Assembly: GCA_036940085.1 (NCBI GenBank)
Contig: JALLBK010000638.1
Coordinates: forward strand, 1-12,614
Direction: 5' to 3'
Origin: Discostella pseudostelligera
Lineage: Eukaryota; Bacillariophyta; Thalassiosirophyceae; Thalassiosirales; Thalassiosiraceae
DNA length: 12,614 bases
Positions within the stretch are counted from its first letter, which is position 1. Each line of letters opens with the position of its first letter. Made by a program: the position numbers and the translations under genes. Positions 1-7,949 of this stretch are shown here, one piece after another. The notes beneath the pieces were generated by a model that made no database searches, had not been told where the DNA came from, and saw only the letters and a list, made by a program, of their open reading frames with translations.

Positions 1-71
1 CCCACTCGATAGTAAATATGATATCTAGGAGTATGTGTTTTGCATCCTCTCTAGAGTGAGCATAATGTACC

Positions 72-1241
72 ATGGCATCAATAACTGATTCTCACCAGCT
101 GCAACAACAATCAGATCATCCATCACCATCAAATAATAATACCGTCGGTGCTCGACGACGACGACGACCACCACCACCGCGATGGTATCTCCTCCTCTCC
201 AACCCATCCAAAACCACACATCTCGGCACATTGCTACGATGTGCGGCGGCATTTCAAGTACACCAATTCTTATTGGTGGGATGTGATAAGTTCAATTGTC
301 GAGGTAGCTTTGGATCGCATTTATTTTTAGATATTATGGTATTCCGCTCGTGGGAGAAAGTGGGTGAATATTTACGCCTAGGTGGTGACTACATTGACAT
401 CAACTCCTCTGACGATGGCAACTGCGATGGAAATAAAAATGATGCACAAGATGATGAATCAACATGTCGGATAAGTCAAGACACTTCTGGCGACACAATT
501 TGCAGAGGCAAGGAAGACATTCATACCAGTGAGGAGGAGAACGTGGAACAATGTCGACGTCCCATCACAATTATTGGCATCCTCGGTGCGTATGGTGGAG
601 GAGAGGAGATATTTTCACCCGATGGCGCGGAAGTGTACATAGACGAGGATTCATATGTGTCGTTGGTTCCTCCGAAGGTGGTTGACTCGTTGAATGCGGA
701 GGACAATCGAACAGATGCTGCAGCAGCATGCTTATCGTCCCATTCCTTCCCGATCAGTGCACGTCCATTTCCTTCTGATGATATTTGCTTCCTATTGTCC
801 AAGGATAAACGAGGCCTTCCTCTTTCTCAAGCTCGATTATGCAGTAAATTTATCCATGTACCTCACTTGTCATTTGACAATGATCCATCACCGACAATGC
901 AACAACCTTCGCACATGCCCGAAACAAATGCAAATGATGGAATACAAATCTCACACTCCACTCTTATAGACACAGCAACAACACTCTCGATAGTGCTACA
1001 TCATTATACTGCATGGGCGGGGTACGAAGAACGATCATTTGCGGAGGATCAAAAGTTTGTAAAGGATGTCAAACCGAATGAACGGCGTCGATTGTGTCGA
1101 ATATTTGGTGATGAGGGAACAAGAACGATGAGACATAATGACGATGAATCGATGAATAACTTTGAGGAGCAATATGGTAGAGAAACTTTGTTTTACTGGA
1201 ATGAAGCTGATGGAGATGATAGTCGAGGCAGTGATTATTGA
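72..1241 (+). CDS. SpoU/TrmH-family (SPOUT) RNA 2'-O-methyltransferase-like protein
   Basis: The 389-residue product carries the three SpoU-type SPOUT motifs. Motif 1 is at residues 44-63 (NPSKTTHLGTLLRCAAAFQV, with the expected Arg56), followed by GSFGSH at 78-83. Motif 2 is at 240-265 (FLLSKDKRGL...IHVPH). Motif 3 is at 297-311 (TLIDTATTLSIVLHH), followed by a 'WAGYEER' tail. From memory, the ensemble resembles a plant SpoU subfamily of the At5g26880 type more than bacterial TrmH. The family transfers methyl from S-adenosylmethionine to a ribose 2'-OH in tRNA or rRNA; the substrate here is unknown. An acidic low-complexity insert (about 102-165) and a second insert (266-295) lengthen the core. 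The usual motif 2 Glu is replaced within SKDKRGL, and the motif 3 Asn is replaced by Ile. The start is the ATG in ACCATGG, a strong eukaryotic context. No plastid or mitochondrial presequence is evident. Confidence 0.85.
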   Translation: MASITDSHQLQQQSDHPSPSNNNTVGARRRRRPPPPRWYLLLSNPSKTTHLGTLLRCAAAFQVHQFLLVGCDKFNCRGSFGSHLFLDIMVFRSWEKVGEYLRLGGDYIDINSSDDGNCDGNKNDAQDDESTCRISQDTSGDTICRGKEDIHTSEEENVEQCRRPITIIGILGAYGGGEEIFSPDGAEVYIDEDSYVSLVPPKVVDSLNAEDNRTDAAAACLSSHSFPISARPFPSDDICFLLSKDKRGLPLSQARLCSKFIHVPHLSFDNDPSPTMQQPSHMPETNANDGIQISHSTLIDTATTLSIVLHHYTAWAGYEERSFAEDQKFVKDVKPNERRRLCRIFGDEGTRTMRHNDDESMNNFEEQYGRETLFYWNEADGDDSRGSDY

Positions 1242-1619
1242 AGATGTTGGATAGTGTCGAACAATAACTTAGTACGTATCCAGCTCATGAGAATCAATCA
1301 GCAAGAGTTTGGAAGAGCTGGAACACTGCTTTTGATACGACCGTTCGGGAGAGAGAGAGAGTAGATCATGGTAAACTATGATATTTTATCTTTTGAAGGG
1401 CCAATAATAAATACTCTAATGAATAATGTTACAAAAATGGCGGGAAGAGAATGTGGCGATGAAGATGTGGCGAAATTGGCGGGAAGACCCCGGTTCACTC
1501 AACACACACGCACCACCAACCACCAACGACAAGCCAATGCAACGACCACAACCACAATGACAATGACAATGAGTGCCGATGGTACTGGTAGGAGTGTGTA
1601 ATAATTGCCGTACTCGACG
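1242..1619 (+). promoter_or_regulatory. Intergenic region and probable promoter/5' leader of the tandem-domain gene
   Basis: This 378-bp gap separates the methyltransferase stop from the next start. It contains a (GA)6 run at 1349-1360, a CCAAT box at 1401-1405, two GGCGGGAA cores (listed separately), a CA/CCA-rich stretch from about 1500, and three tandem ACAATG units at 1554-1571 just upstream of the start. Several ATGs occur in it, so a long transcript would carry upstream ORFs. No conserved coding sequence was recognised. The transcription start cannot be placed from sequence alone. Confidence 0.55.
1438..1485 (-). promoter_or_regulatory. Two E2F-like sites upstream of the tandem-domain gene
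   Basis: TGGCGGGAA occurs identically at 1438-1446 and 1477-1485, with a weaker TGGCGAAA at 1468-1475 between them. GGCGGGAA is the classic E2F/DP core read on the opposite strand. The sites lie 135 to 182 bp upstream of the ATG at 1620 and downstream of a CCAAT box, a normal promoter arrangement. Diatoms have E2F/DP factors, so regulation by them is plausible, but binding is inferred. Confidence 0.4.
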
Positions 1620-4274
1620 ATGAGCCAAAGAAATATCTCATCAAAGACCCTCAATCGCGTAAACGAGCGGTCATGGGGGGAATTCGTTGGTGAAAAAGTA
1701 GTGAATAAAATGAGAATATCAAGGCAAGGAATCATCGGTCGGCGCCGGCGGTTATCGGTATTCTTATCGAGTGCTCTTGCTAGGGCGAGACGGAATGGAC
1801 CTCCACTGATCAAAAGTCGTGGTCTGGTTCTGATGTTGTGTATTGCGGCATCTATACTGACGATATGTCTATCGTCATTTTTTCTGAGGCGAACGACTGG
1901 AAGTCACTCAAGATGGCTGCGATCGTCTGGATTTGTATCTACTACTGGTTCTGAACCAACTGTGGTGGCTGCTGTTGCGAAACGATTCAGCCCCAGCGAC
2001 TATCACAGAAAGCATCTTATTCCTCCCAAAGATACAAATAAAATTATTTTCTACAATCTGTACATCCCCGATGAAACCGAGGGGGTGCAACATGTCATCG
2101 AAGTGGTGAATGAACAATTGGGACAAGTTTCTACTTCATTGAAACAATTACCACGTCATCAGAGAAGAGCTGTGGTATTCTACAATGTTATTGGCAACGC
2201 ATCTGCATTTTCAGAGAAGAAAATGAAACGATTGTGCAATGAGCTGAAGCCGAAACTGCATTGCAAACAGATTGGCCACTACGAGGTGGCGAGTGAATCC
2301 GTAACGTTGCAAGAGATTTATGACTACTGCCAAGATGACGACGTTGCCGATGCACGTGTAACCTACCTTCATGCAAAAGGAAGTTATCATCAAACGGTAG
2401 TGAACACTAATTGGAGGCGAACACTCACCGATGCTGTCGTTCATCGTGATTGTCTTTTCCCACCCGATGACCAATGCAACGTTTGCGGTGCTCAGTTCTA
2501 CACTAGATTCGCAACCATGTTTCCGGGCAATATGTGGACTGCCAAATGCTCCTACATCAAGCAGCTTCTACCACCGCTAGAAGGGGGAGTTTATGACAAA
2601 CTGAAGAATGAATCCATTATCAAATTTTTGAAGTATCGCTTGTGGGGCCAGTTAAAGACTACTTTATTGAAAGACCGCGTAGATTATTTCGGACTTGGCA
2701 GGTATCGTTTAGAACACTGGATAGGGAGCCATCCTTCTATTGTACCGTGTGAGCTTCACAGTGTAGATGTCAATCTCGAAAGTATGATTATAGGAAAGGT
2801 TACACCAGACGATTATGACTGGGGAATGGGTCCACGACGTGAAGATGTGGTCGACGAGCTTAAAGAAGCTAAGGCGTTATTGAAAGGGGACGAAGACGCT
2901 CAGTTCCGAGAGTATTTCTTTCTCCCTGGGAATTTGCTCAAATGGTTTACATTGTATGGATCCAAGGGTATCCCGGAAGAAGATTCTTGGCAATGGGATT
3001 TCTTCCCAGGCGGTGAACGATGGAAGGTTCTGGTGGACGAATACAAGGAGAATGCTGTAGAAGAAATGGTGATGCAGTCCTCTCATGAATTTCATTCAGC
3101 ATTTGTATCCGAAAATGACGATTCAGCCGAATTCGAAATCGATCACGAAGATGAAGCTCTGTTTTCAGAATCGACTCCTCCGCTGGTGGTTTTCTACCAC
3201 ATTGCCATCCCCGAGGATAAAAAGCTTGCCGCTTTGCATGCTCTGAAATCACAACTGAATGTCTTATCCATGGGCCAGTACGATATAATCAGTCGTTCAT
3301 ATCGTCCCCAACGGCCCGTCATCATCTATTACTCAATTGCCGGAGACTCACATATTATCGGAAATATTGTCAAAAATGTCTGCGAGTCGACGTCAAATCT
3401 AACATGTCACAAACTGAGTGAATTCGAATCGCCGAAAGCAAGTGGGGAAACATTGCAGCGCCTTCACAGCTTTTGCGTCTCCAATCCATCGCAAAAGGTA
3501 ACATATCTATCCAATCAACTTCCAGGAATACACGGGGACAACTCGACGGAAGTATATGCCATGCAAAAAATCCGTGCCTACACTACTGCGGTGACAAGCA
3601 ACATGTGCCTTAAATCACGTGACAGATGCAACGTTTGCGGTACCGAGTTTTATCCACTTCCGTACAACCATTTCATTGGCAACATGTTTACTGCAACGTG
3701 CGAATACGTAAAGGAGCTGCTGCCACCTAAGCAGTTTGAGAGAGACATGAATGATCTTGCTGGTGATACACTTGTATCGCAACTTCGAAGGTCAATAACT
3801 ACAGAACTGTTTGAGTTTACACCTCAAACTGTGGGGCTAGATCAATACTCAGTCGAGCATTGGATAGGGAGCCATCCAGACCTTGAACCATGTGATGTAG
3901 CTCCTGTTAGGTATAGCTGGTTCCCATTGTTAGCTGGTGGGTCATATCTCGCAAATGATTACAGTAGTAGTCGGTCATATGATTTCATTTGGGCGGATGC
4001 ACCACGGAGAAGCAGTGCTCCGGGTAGACGTTTGCGCCGAAAGATAGAAAGGACGGCAATGGAGAAGGACGAAATTGCATTTCGTGAGTATTACTATCTT
4101 GCGGGGAATTTATTCCGGTGGCACAGGTTATACGGCAAGTCACCTCCATGGAGTAGTTGGGTATGGCAATGGTACCCACGAGGTGATGAGTGGATGCAAG
4201 GTACCAAAATGTACGGATCGGATGTTGTGACAAAGCTGTCGCGACCATATTGGGATGAAGGTGTCCCATTCTAA
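1620..4274 (+). CDS. Type II membrane protein with two tandem Cys-rich, glycosyltransferase-like domains (diatom-expanded family)
   Basis: 884 residues from the first ATG; the frame is open five codons further up, but only from a TTG. A basic N-terminus (RRRR at 41-44) precedes one transmembrane segment at about 68-89, then a lumenal region: a Golgi type II layout. Two homologous units follow, at about 142-466 and 522-858. Shared motifs are CNVCG (286-290, 670-674), the GNMWTAKC/GNMFTATC stretch, EHWIGSHP (365-372, 746-753) and FREYxxLxGNL...W...LYG (429-447, 821-839). Each unit has eight cysteines in matching positions, and there are no other lumenal cysteines. NxS/T sequons occur at 193, 330, 593 and 641. 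Unit 1 has a YLHAKGSYH motif at 249-257, reminiscent of nucleotide-sugar transferases; in unit 2 this is replaced (YLSNQLPGIHG). The family name is from memory of similar diatom proteins, and the enzymatic role is inferred. The gene is intronless and converges on the next gene after 122 bp. Confidence 0.7.
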   Translation: MSQRNISSKTLNRVNERSWGEFVGEKVVNKMRISRQGIIGRRRRLSVFLSSALARARRNGPPLIKSRGLVLMLCIAASILTICLSSFFLRRTTGSHSRWLRSSGFVSTTGSEPTVVAAVAKRFSPSDYHRKHLIPPKDTNKIIFYNLYIPDETEGVQHVIEVVNEQLGQVSTSLKQLPRHQRRAVVFYNVIGNASAFSEKKMKRLCNELKPKLHCKQIGHYEVASESVTLQEIYDYCQDDDVADARVTYLHAKGSYHQTVVNTNWRRTLTDAVVHRDCLFPPDDQCNVCGAQFYTRFATMFPGNMWTAKCSYIKQLLPPLEGGVYDKLKNESIIKFLKYRLWGQLKTTLLKDRVDYFGLGRYRLEHWIGSHPSIVPCELHSVDVNLESMIIGKVTPDDYDWGMGPRREDVVDELKEAKALLKGDEDAQFREYFFLPGNLLKWFTLYGSKGIPEEDSWQWDFFPGGERWKVLVDEYKENAVEEMVMQSSHEFHSAFVSENDDSAEFEIDHEDEALFSESTPPLVVFYHIAIPEDKKLAALHALKSQLNVLSMGQYDIISRSYRPQRPVIIYYSIAGDSHIIGNIVKNVCESTSNLTCHKLSEFESPKASGETLQRLHSFCVSNPSQKVTYLSNQLPGIHGDNSTEVYAMQKIRAYTTAVTSNMCLKSRDRCNVCGTEFYPLPYNHFIGNMFTATCEYVKELLPPKQFERDMNDLAGDTLVSQLRRSITTELFEFTPQTVGLDQYSVEHWIGSHPDLEPCDVAPVRYSWFPLLAGGSYLANDYSSSRSYDFIWADAPRRSSAPGRRLRRKIERTAMEKDEIAFREYYYLAGNLFRWHRLYGKSPPWSSWVWQWYPRGDEWMQGTKMYGSDVVTKLSRPYWDEGVPF

Positions 4275-4396
4275 ATTTTGACATGTACTTCTACTTCTAC
4301 AATGATATGAATATGTTTGTAGTTTCTTATAGACGCCCATAGATGTATTAATGTACGTTGAGCACCAAAAACTGTTTCTACATCTCTTCAATTGTT

Positions 4397-5947
4397 CTAT
4401 GGCGTACCGATGGATACATTCCATACTGTCAAGCCGCGTGCATGTCCAACTAAAATTCTTTGAATATCATCGTATCTTCTGCCGGCGCACAATGCATGGA
4501 TCACGACTTCATCTTCCTTTCCATCCTCATCTGTTTCGACATCCAATTTCATCGTATCCCGCAATTGTGTCATTATGCAATCATTAATTCTTATCTCCGA
4601 TAGAGTAATGTCGATTAAAGCCAGTCTGCCGCAGGAAGTGCCGATGGCTATTGTGGATTGTCTCGCTGTTTCATCTACAATGCACAACGATGTGATTTTA
4701 AGTCCTCGTCTTGTTGATGACTCGCTGTCATCCTCTTCGACAGCAATTATTTCACCTTCGTGATCAACTGCCAAATTGATAATCCTCGTCTCCCACGACG
4801 AAAGGAGCAGGCTACTAGTAATCTGACGACAGTGGATGGACGAGTCATTGCCAACGGAGATCACTACGTTCATGACTGGACATACTGCTATGGCGTTCAC
4901 TCGTCCTTGGTGGGCAGAAATGGATCCGACACAATTGAAAATAATTGAAGCATTGCCATGCACAGTTTCAGATTTTGTCGTGGTCATTGTCCATAGATGC
5001 ATTCTCCCATCGACTCCGCCAGCCAATAGGAGGTTGATTGTTCCATCTATTGTCCCGTCGCTGCAGTCGTCGCGGTTGTTGAGTTTGGAAATCGAGGCGG
5101 TGGCAAGGCATAATATGTCACTCGATAAAGTAGATCCTATTTGAACACTTGATTCAATCTTTAGTTTGTGCATGTGTTGATAGTTTCCTCCATTTCTAGA
5201 CCACACCTCGATGCAATTGCAGCCAATGCTGAAGAGAAATACTCTCCGGTCGTCACTGGCTTTCTTTTGTCGCATTTTGATCATTGCCATGTCCTTGACC
5301 CAACCCGTGTGTGGTCCAAGATGCTCCTCCATCGACCAAGATCCTCTGCTGTGTAATTGACTACCCTCATCCTGATGTTTCCTCTTTCTTCTTCTCCACA
5401 CTGTCACGTATCTATCTGCACCACCCGCCAACAATTCGTAATCATTACCATCCTCCTCCTCATCATCACAACCATTCTGCAAGACGCACATTAATGAAAA
5501 TATTGGATAGGGTTTCGACGCCAACTTCACGTCTCCTCTTTTTGCATCGTTATCGAGGTTATCACCTGAAAGAATGTCATGAATTTGAACTGATGATATA
5601 CTGAATGATGATGGTGGAGGTAGACCAATTTGCACAACCCTTCCCCGCTTCGTGCCTACATAATATTGATCATACTCGTTATCATCCACGTGCAAGGAAG
5701 ATGACGAAGGCGAATTTGATGGTAGGATAGGGACCGAGGTGATGCTCGTTACGCCCACGCCGCCAAAAGATGGGACGACTCTATGATGGAATTGTGAAGA
5801 TTGCGACACCGACATCGCCATCACAATGATTGCGGTGGAGGATGATTGCGAGAAAAGGAAAACCAGAAGCAGACGCAACAACGCCGTCTTCAGAGATGTG
5901 ACTGCCATTTGATTGCTTGATGAAAGATGTACTACTGTCACCATCAT
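4397..5947 (-). CDS. WD40-repeat beta-propeller protein with N-terminal signal peptide
   Basis: 516 residues. Degenerate WD40 strands recur across the protein: GTKRGRVVQIGL near 98, LLAGGADRYVTVW at 172-184, HTGWVKDM...CIEVW at 213-249, LLLAGGVDGRMHLW at 306-319, SAHQGRVNAIAVCP...SSIHC at 344-373, IAIGTSCGRLALIDI at 433-447, and ILVGHARGLTVW at 498-509. This gives about seven blades, enough for one closed propeller. Propellers of this kind are binding scaffolds, and no catalytic residues are expected. The N-terminus has a hydrophobic stretch (LLRLLLVFLFSQSSSTAIIVMAM, split across 23-45) that reads as a signal peptide or anchor. No diatom plastid A|F motif was seen. Met14 is an alternative start, giving a shorter, cleaner signal peptide. 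Acidic insertions (about 160-168 and 404-411) lie between blades. The gene is divergent from the next one and shares its promoter region. The ligand is unknown. Confidence 0.75.
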   Translation of the reverse strand: MMVTVVHLSSSNQMAVTSLKTALLRLLLVFLFSQSSSTAIIVMAMSVSQSSQFHHRVVPSFGGVGVTSITSVPILPSNSPSSSSLHVDDNEYDQYYVGTKRGRVVQIGLPPPSSFSISSVQIHDILSGDNLDNDAKRGDVKLASKPYPIFSLMCVLQNGCDDEEEDGNDYELLAGGADRYVTVWRRRKRKHQDEGSQLHSRGSWSMEEHLGPHTGWVKDMAMIKMRQKKASDDRRVFLFSIGCNCIEVWSRNGGNYQHMHKLKIESSVQIGSTLSSDILCLATASISKLNNRDDCSDGTIDGTINLLLAGGVDGRMHLWTMTTTKSETVHGNASIIFNCVGSISAHQGRVNAIAVCPVMNVVISVGNDSSIHCRQITSSLLLSSWETRIINLAVDHEGEIIAVEEDDSESSTRRGLKITSLCIVDETARQSTIAIGTSCGRLALIDITLSEIRINDCIMTQLRDTMKLDVETDEDGKEDEVVIHALCAGRRYDDIQRILVGHARGLTVWNVSIGTP

Positions 5948-6002
5948 TCATCCCCCAACCCCAATCCAGCGGCGACAGGAGAGGGGGGCGCCGTTCACCG
6001 TA

Positions 6003-6179
6003 CATGGTTCATCGCGTTGGATGTTGGATGGTGTTTGGTGTTTGGTGGTGGTATGGTAGGTGGTAGGTGGTGATCGCGGCGGCTGTCTTTCCCGCCACAG
6101 CTTTCCCGCCGCAGGCTTTCGCGCCAAAAGCTTCCCGCCCCTCTGACCTCATGAACCATGAACCATGGCATGAACCATG
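6003..6179. repeat. ATGAACCATG decamer repeated four times around the E2F cluster
   Basis: The decamer ATGAACCATG occurs on the + strand at 6151-6160, 6158-6167 (overlapping) and 6170-6179, and inverted (CATGGTTCAT) at 6003-6012. The right-hand copies form a short period-7 repeat. The inverted copy lies on the other side of the E2F-like array, nearer the WD40 gene. It could be a factor-binding element or simple slippage; the inverted copy argues slightly for the former. Confidence 0.45.
6088..6139 (+). promoter_or_regulatory. Array of four E2F-like sites
   Basis: TTTCCCGCC at 6088-6096 and 6102-6110, TTTCGCGCC at 6117-6125, and TTCCCGCC at 6132-6139 follow each other at 14-15-bp steps. The third continues as TTTCGCGCCAAAA, a match to the palindromic E2F/DP consensus TTTSGCGCSAAA. 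The array starts 141 bp from the WD40 ATG and ends 134 bp from the ATG at 6273, so it sits midway between the two genes. E2F/DP control of both is inferred. Confidence 0.6.
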
Positions 6180-6227
6180 ACGGCCGACGGCAACAACTTA
6201 CACTTACTAGTCCACCCAGCCCAAGCA

Positions 6228-6266
6228 ATGAGCAGTGACGCGCTTAGACCTATGCATACAGTATGA
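6228..6266 (+). other. Short upstream ORF (12 codons) in the leader of the poly-Pro gene
   Basis: An ATG at 6228 opens 12 codons ending in TGA at 6264-6266, with a second in-frame ATG at 6252. Another ATG at 6263 starts a frame that overlaps the main start at 6273. If the transcript begins upstream of 6228, these would reduce initiation at the main ATG. Whether they are transcribed is unknown. Confidence 0.25.
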
Positions 6267-6272
6267 ATCATC

Positions 6273-7841
6273 ATGCTTCCTCAAACTGCCAATGACGACA
6301 GGCAACAATGCGACCCTCCCGTCGTAGCTGCTGCCGCCGTAGCCGCAGTCGACGACGACGTCACCAATTTGGACGATGACGATGACGGCAAAGGCCGCAA
6401 CTTGCTGCCTCTCTCGCCGCATCATTCCTCTGCCAACGAACATTTCAATTTCAATCATCAAAGTTCAAGTAGTAGGAGTAGGAAGAGACGGACATCGACA
6501 TCGACACCATCGTCCAATGAAGCAGTCTTTCTGTCAATATCTCCCACGTCACCATCACATCATTATTTCTCGTCTTGTTCCACGGCCGAGGATTCCATCA
6601 TCTCATCATCTCCAACAATTCCACACAGCAGTCTTCGGAGTGTTCCACCCCGTAGTGGCGGGTATGCTGCCAGTCCCAATGCCTACACTCCTCGTACTGG
6701 TGCTAGTGAATTTGGTGTTGGTATGGGTGATGAAATCCGCAGAAATAGTGCACTAGAAACATCCCAGGATAAAATTGACAACAATTCCTACGGAGCTTGG
6801 TGGTTCTTTTCCAATAGTGATTCGTTTGGATTTGGGAATACGCCCGAGAAGAAGCCGCCACAACAACAGAAATCACCTCCTCCGCCACCACCACCACCGC
6901 CGCCGCCGCCGATGCCGGGTACTATCGACGAAAATAATGGGAGGATGCATCAGGCGGAGAATGCTACCATTGTTACGAGTCCAACCATGTCGAATTTTGA
7001 AGAGGATGTGCGCAGTGACGGGTGGATGGATCAAATTAATGCTACTACTGCTCCTAAAGCTACGACTACAAGCGGCGAATCTGGAGTTTGGGAAGTTGCG
7101 CCCACGACGGACGATGATGGCGGAAGGAAATCAATAACTGATAATGCAAAGCTTAATGCAGCATCAGAACCACCGCCCAATGCGCCAGTAATGGGAGGGA
7201 ACTACACCTTCAAAGAACAAAAGATGAGGACGCAAAACGAATCATGGGCACTCAGCCACAATATCGACGCAACACTGTCTAATGTTGGAGGTGGCGGAGA
7301 GAGCGGTACCATTCTATTCAACAACAATTACTCTTCCGACGGGTTCATCTCGTCGTCAGCGGGTGCATATGTCCCACCTCCATATAATGATCAATCATCG
7401 ATGATGCCAGTGTCATTAAGTATTGGTAATGCCGACGAGGACGATTGGGACATGACCATGGCGGCGAATTATGAAAGAAGAAGAAAGCAAGACAGCATCG
7501 AATGGACACCGCCAGACTCTTCCTACGGAGCGGCGATACCAGCTTGTGGGTGGATACCCAAACGGGTACGCAAATCTTTAGAGGTGGTGTTCTTTGCATT
7601 ATCCGTGGCTTTATTGATATTTGTTCTCGTGAAAGCAGGATTGGATCTTAGAAGTGGTGGCAGCGGTACAACAACTACTAGTAGTAGCAGTAGTAGTGGT
7701 TCAGCGTCTGAAACGGATGATTTCAGCGAGTATATTAGAAATGATGACCACGTCAATGAGAATGCTGGCAATAATGCAGGCAATGTGAACGGCAATGGTA
7801 GAAATAACTATAGACTAGTCAGAATAAAAATTAAGACTTAA
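6273..7841 (+). CDS. Low-complexity single-pass membrane protein with poly-proline tract; function unknown
   Basis: 522 residues, and I do not recognise a family. The first 430 residues look disordered. They include an Ala/Asp-rich start, a Ser/Thr-rich stretch with a basic RSRKRR patch (68-73), a run of 12 prolines at 202-213, and Asn/Gly/Ser-rich segments. A short 'NSYGAWWFFSNSDSFGFG' patch at 171-188 may be a real motif. One transmembrane segment lies at about 436-456, preceded by basic residues (PKRVRK), so the long N-terminal part is probably cytosolic and a Ser/Asn-rich tail of about 65 residues faces the lumen or outside. The start is the first long-frame ATG; short upstream ORFs precede it. 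It shares the E2F-like promoter with the WD40 gene. A disordered scaffold or membrane tether is possible, and no enzymatic role can be supported. Confidence 0.7.
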   Translation: MLPQTANDDRQQCDPPVVAAAAVAAVDDDVTNLDDDDDGKGRNLLPLSPHHSSANEHFNFNHQSSSSRSRKRRTSTSTPSSNEAVFLSISPTSPSHHYFSSCSTAEDSIISSSPTIPHSSLRSVPPRSGGYAASPNAYTPRTGASEFGVGMGDEIRRNSALETSQDKIDNNSYGAWWFFSNSDSFGFGNTPEKKPPQQQKSPPPPPPPPPPPPMPGTIDENNGRMHQAENATIVTSPTMSNFEEDVRSDGWMDQINATTAPKATTTSGESGVWEVAPTTDDDGGRKSITDNAKLNAASEPPPNAPVMGGNYTFKEQKMRTQNESWALSHNIDATLSNVGGGGESGTILFNNNYSSDGFISSSAGAYVPPPYNDQSSMMPVSLSIGNADEDDWDMTMAANYERRRKQDSIEWTPPDSSYGAAIPACGWIPKRVRKSLEVVFFALSVALLIFVLVKAGLDLRSGGSGTTTTSSSSSSGSASETDDFSEYIRNDDHVNENAGNNAGNVNGNGRNNYRLVRIKIKT

Positions 7842-7949
7842 TTACGAAGCAGAGTGTGCACACAGATTCAAAAACGAATACGATGCAAAACATGCAGGAA
7901 ATTGAGGTATTGGCAACCAAATGAAGAGTAGCAGTTGATGCCACACTTG

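Larger units (their letters stand above)
5948..6272. promoter_or_regulatory. Divergent (bidirectional) promoter between the WD40 gene and the poly-Pro membrane-protein gene
   Basis: This 325-bp gap separates two divergent start codons, so both promoters must lie in it. From left to right it holds a GT/GGTGG-rich stretch at about 6015-6073, a cluster of four E2F-like sites at 6088-6139, and repeated ATGAACCATG decamers on both sides of the cluster. It ends with a leader containing short upstream ORFs before the ATG at 6273. No TATA box is convincing. Confidence 0.7.

Noticed and set aside
1368..1601. 77-codon ORF (+) upstream of the tandem-domain gene
   Set aside because: It is low-complexity (Thr/Met repeats from ACA and ATG runs), overlaps the promoter elements and has no recognisable family. 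At most it is an upstream ORF.
1605..1619. Five extra N-terminal codons of the tandem-domain protein starting at TTG
   Set aside because: A eukaryotic nuclear gene is expected to start at ATG, and the first ATG is at 1620.
4836..5144. 102-codon + strand ORF inside the WD40 gene
   Set aside because: It is antisense to a gene with clear WD40 strands and has no family signature.
6376..7137. Arg/His-rich + strand ORFs overlapping the poly-Pro gene
   Set aside because: They are out-of-frame shadows of repetitive codons. The long frame starting at 6273 has the transmembrane segment and a consistent end.
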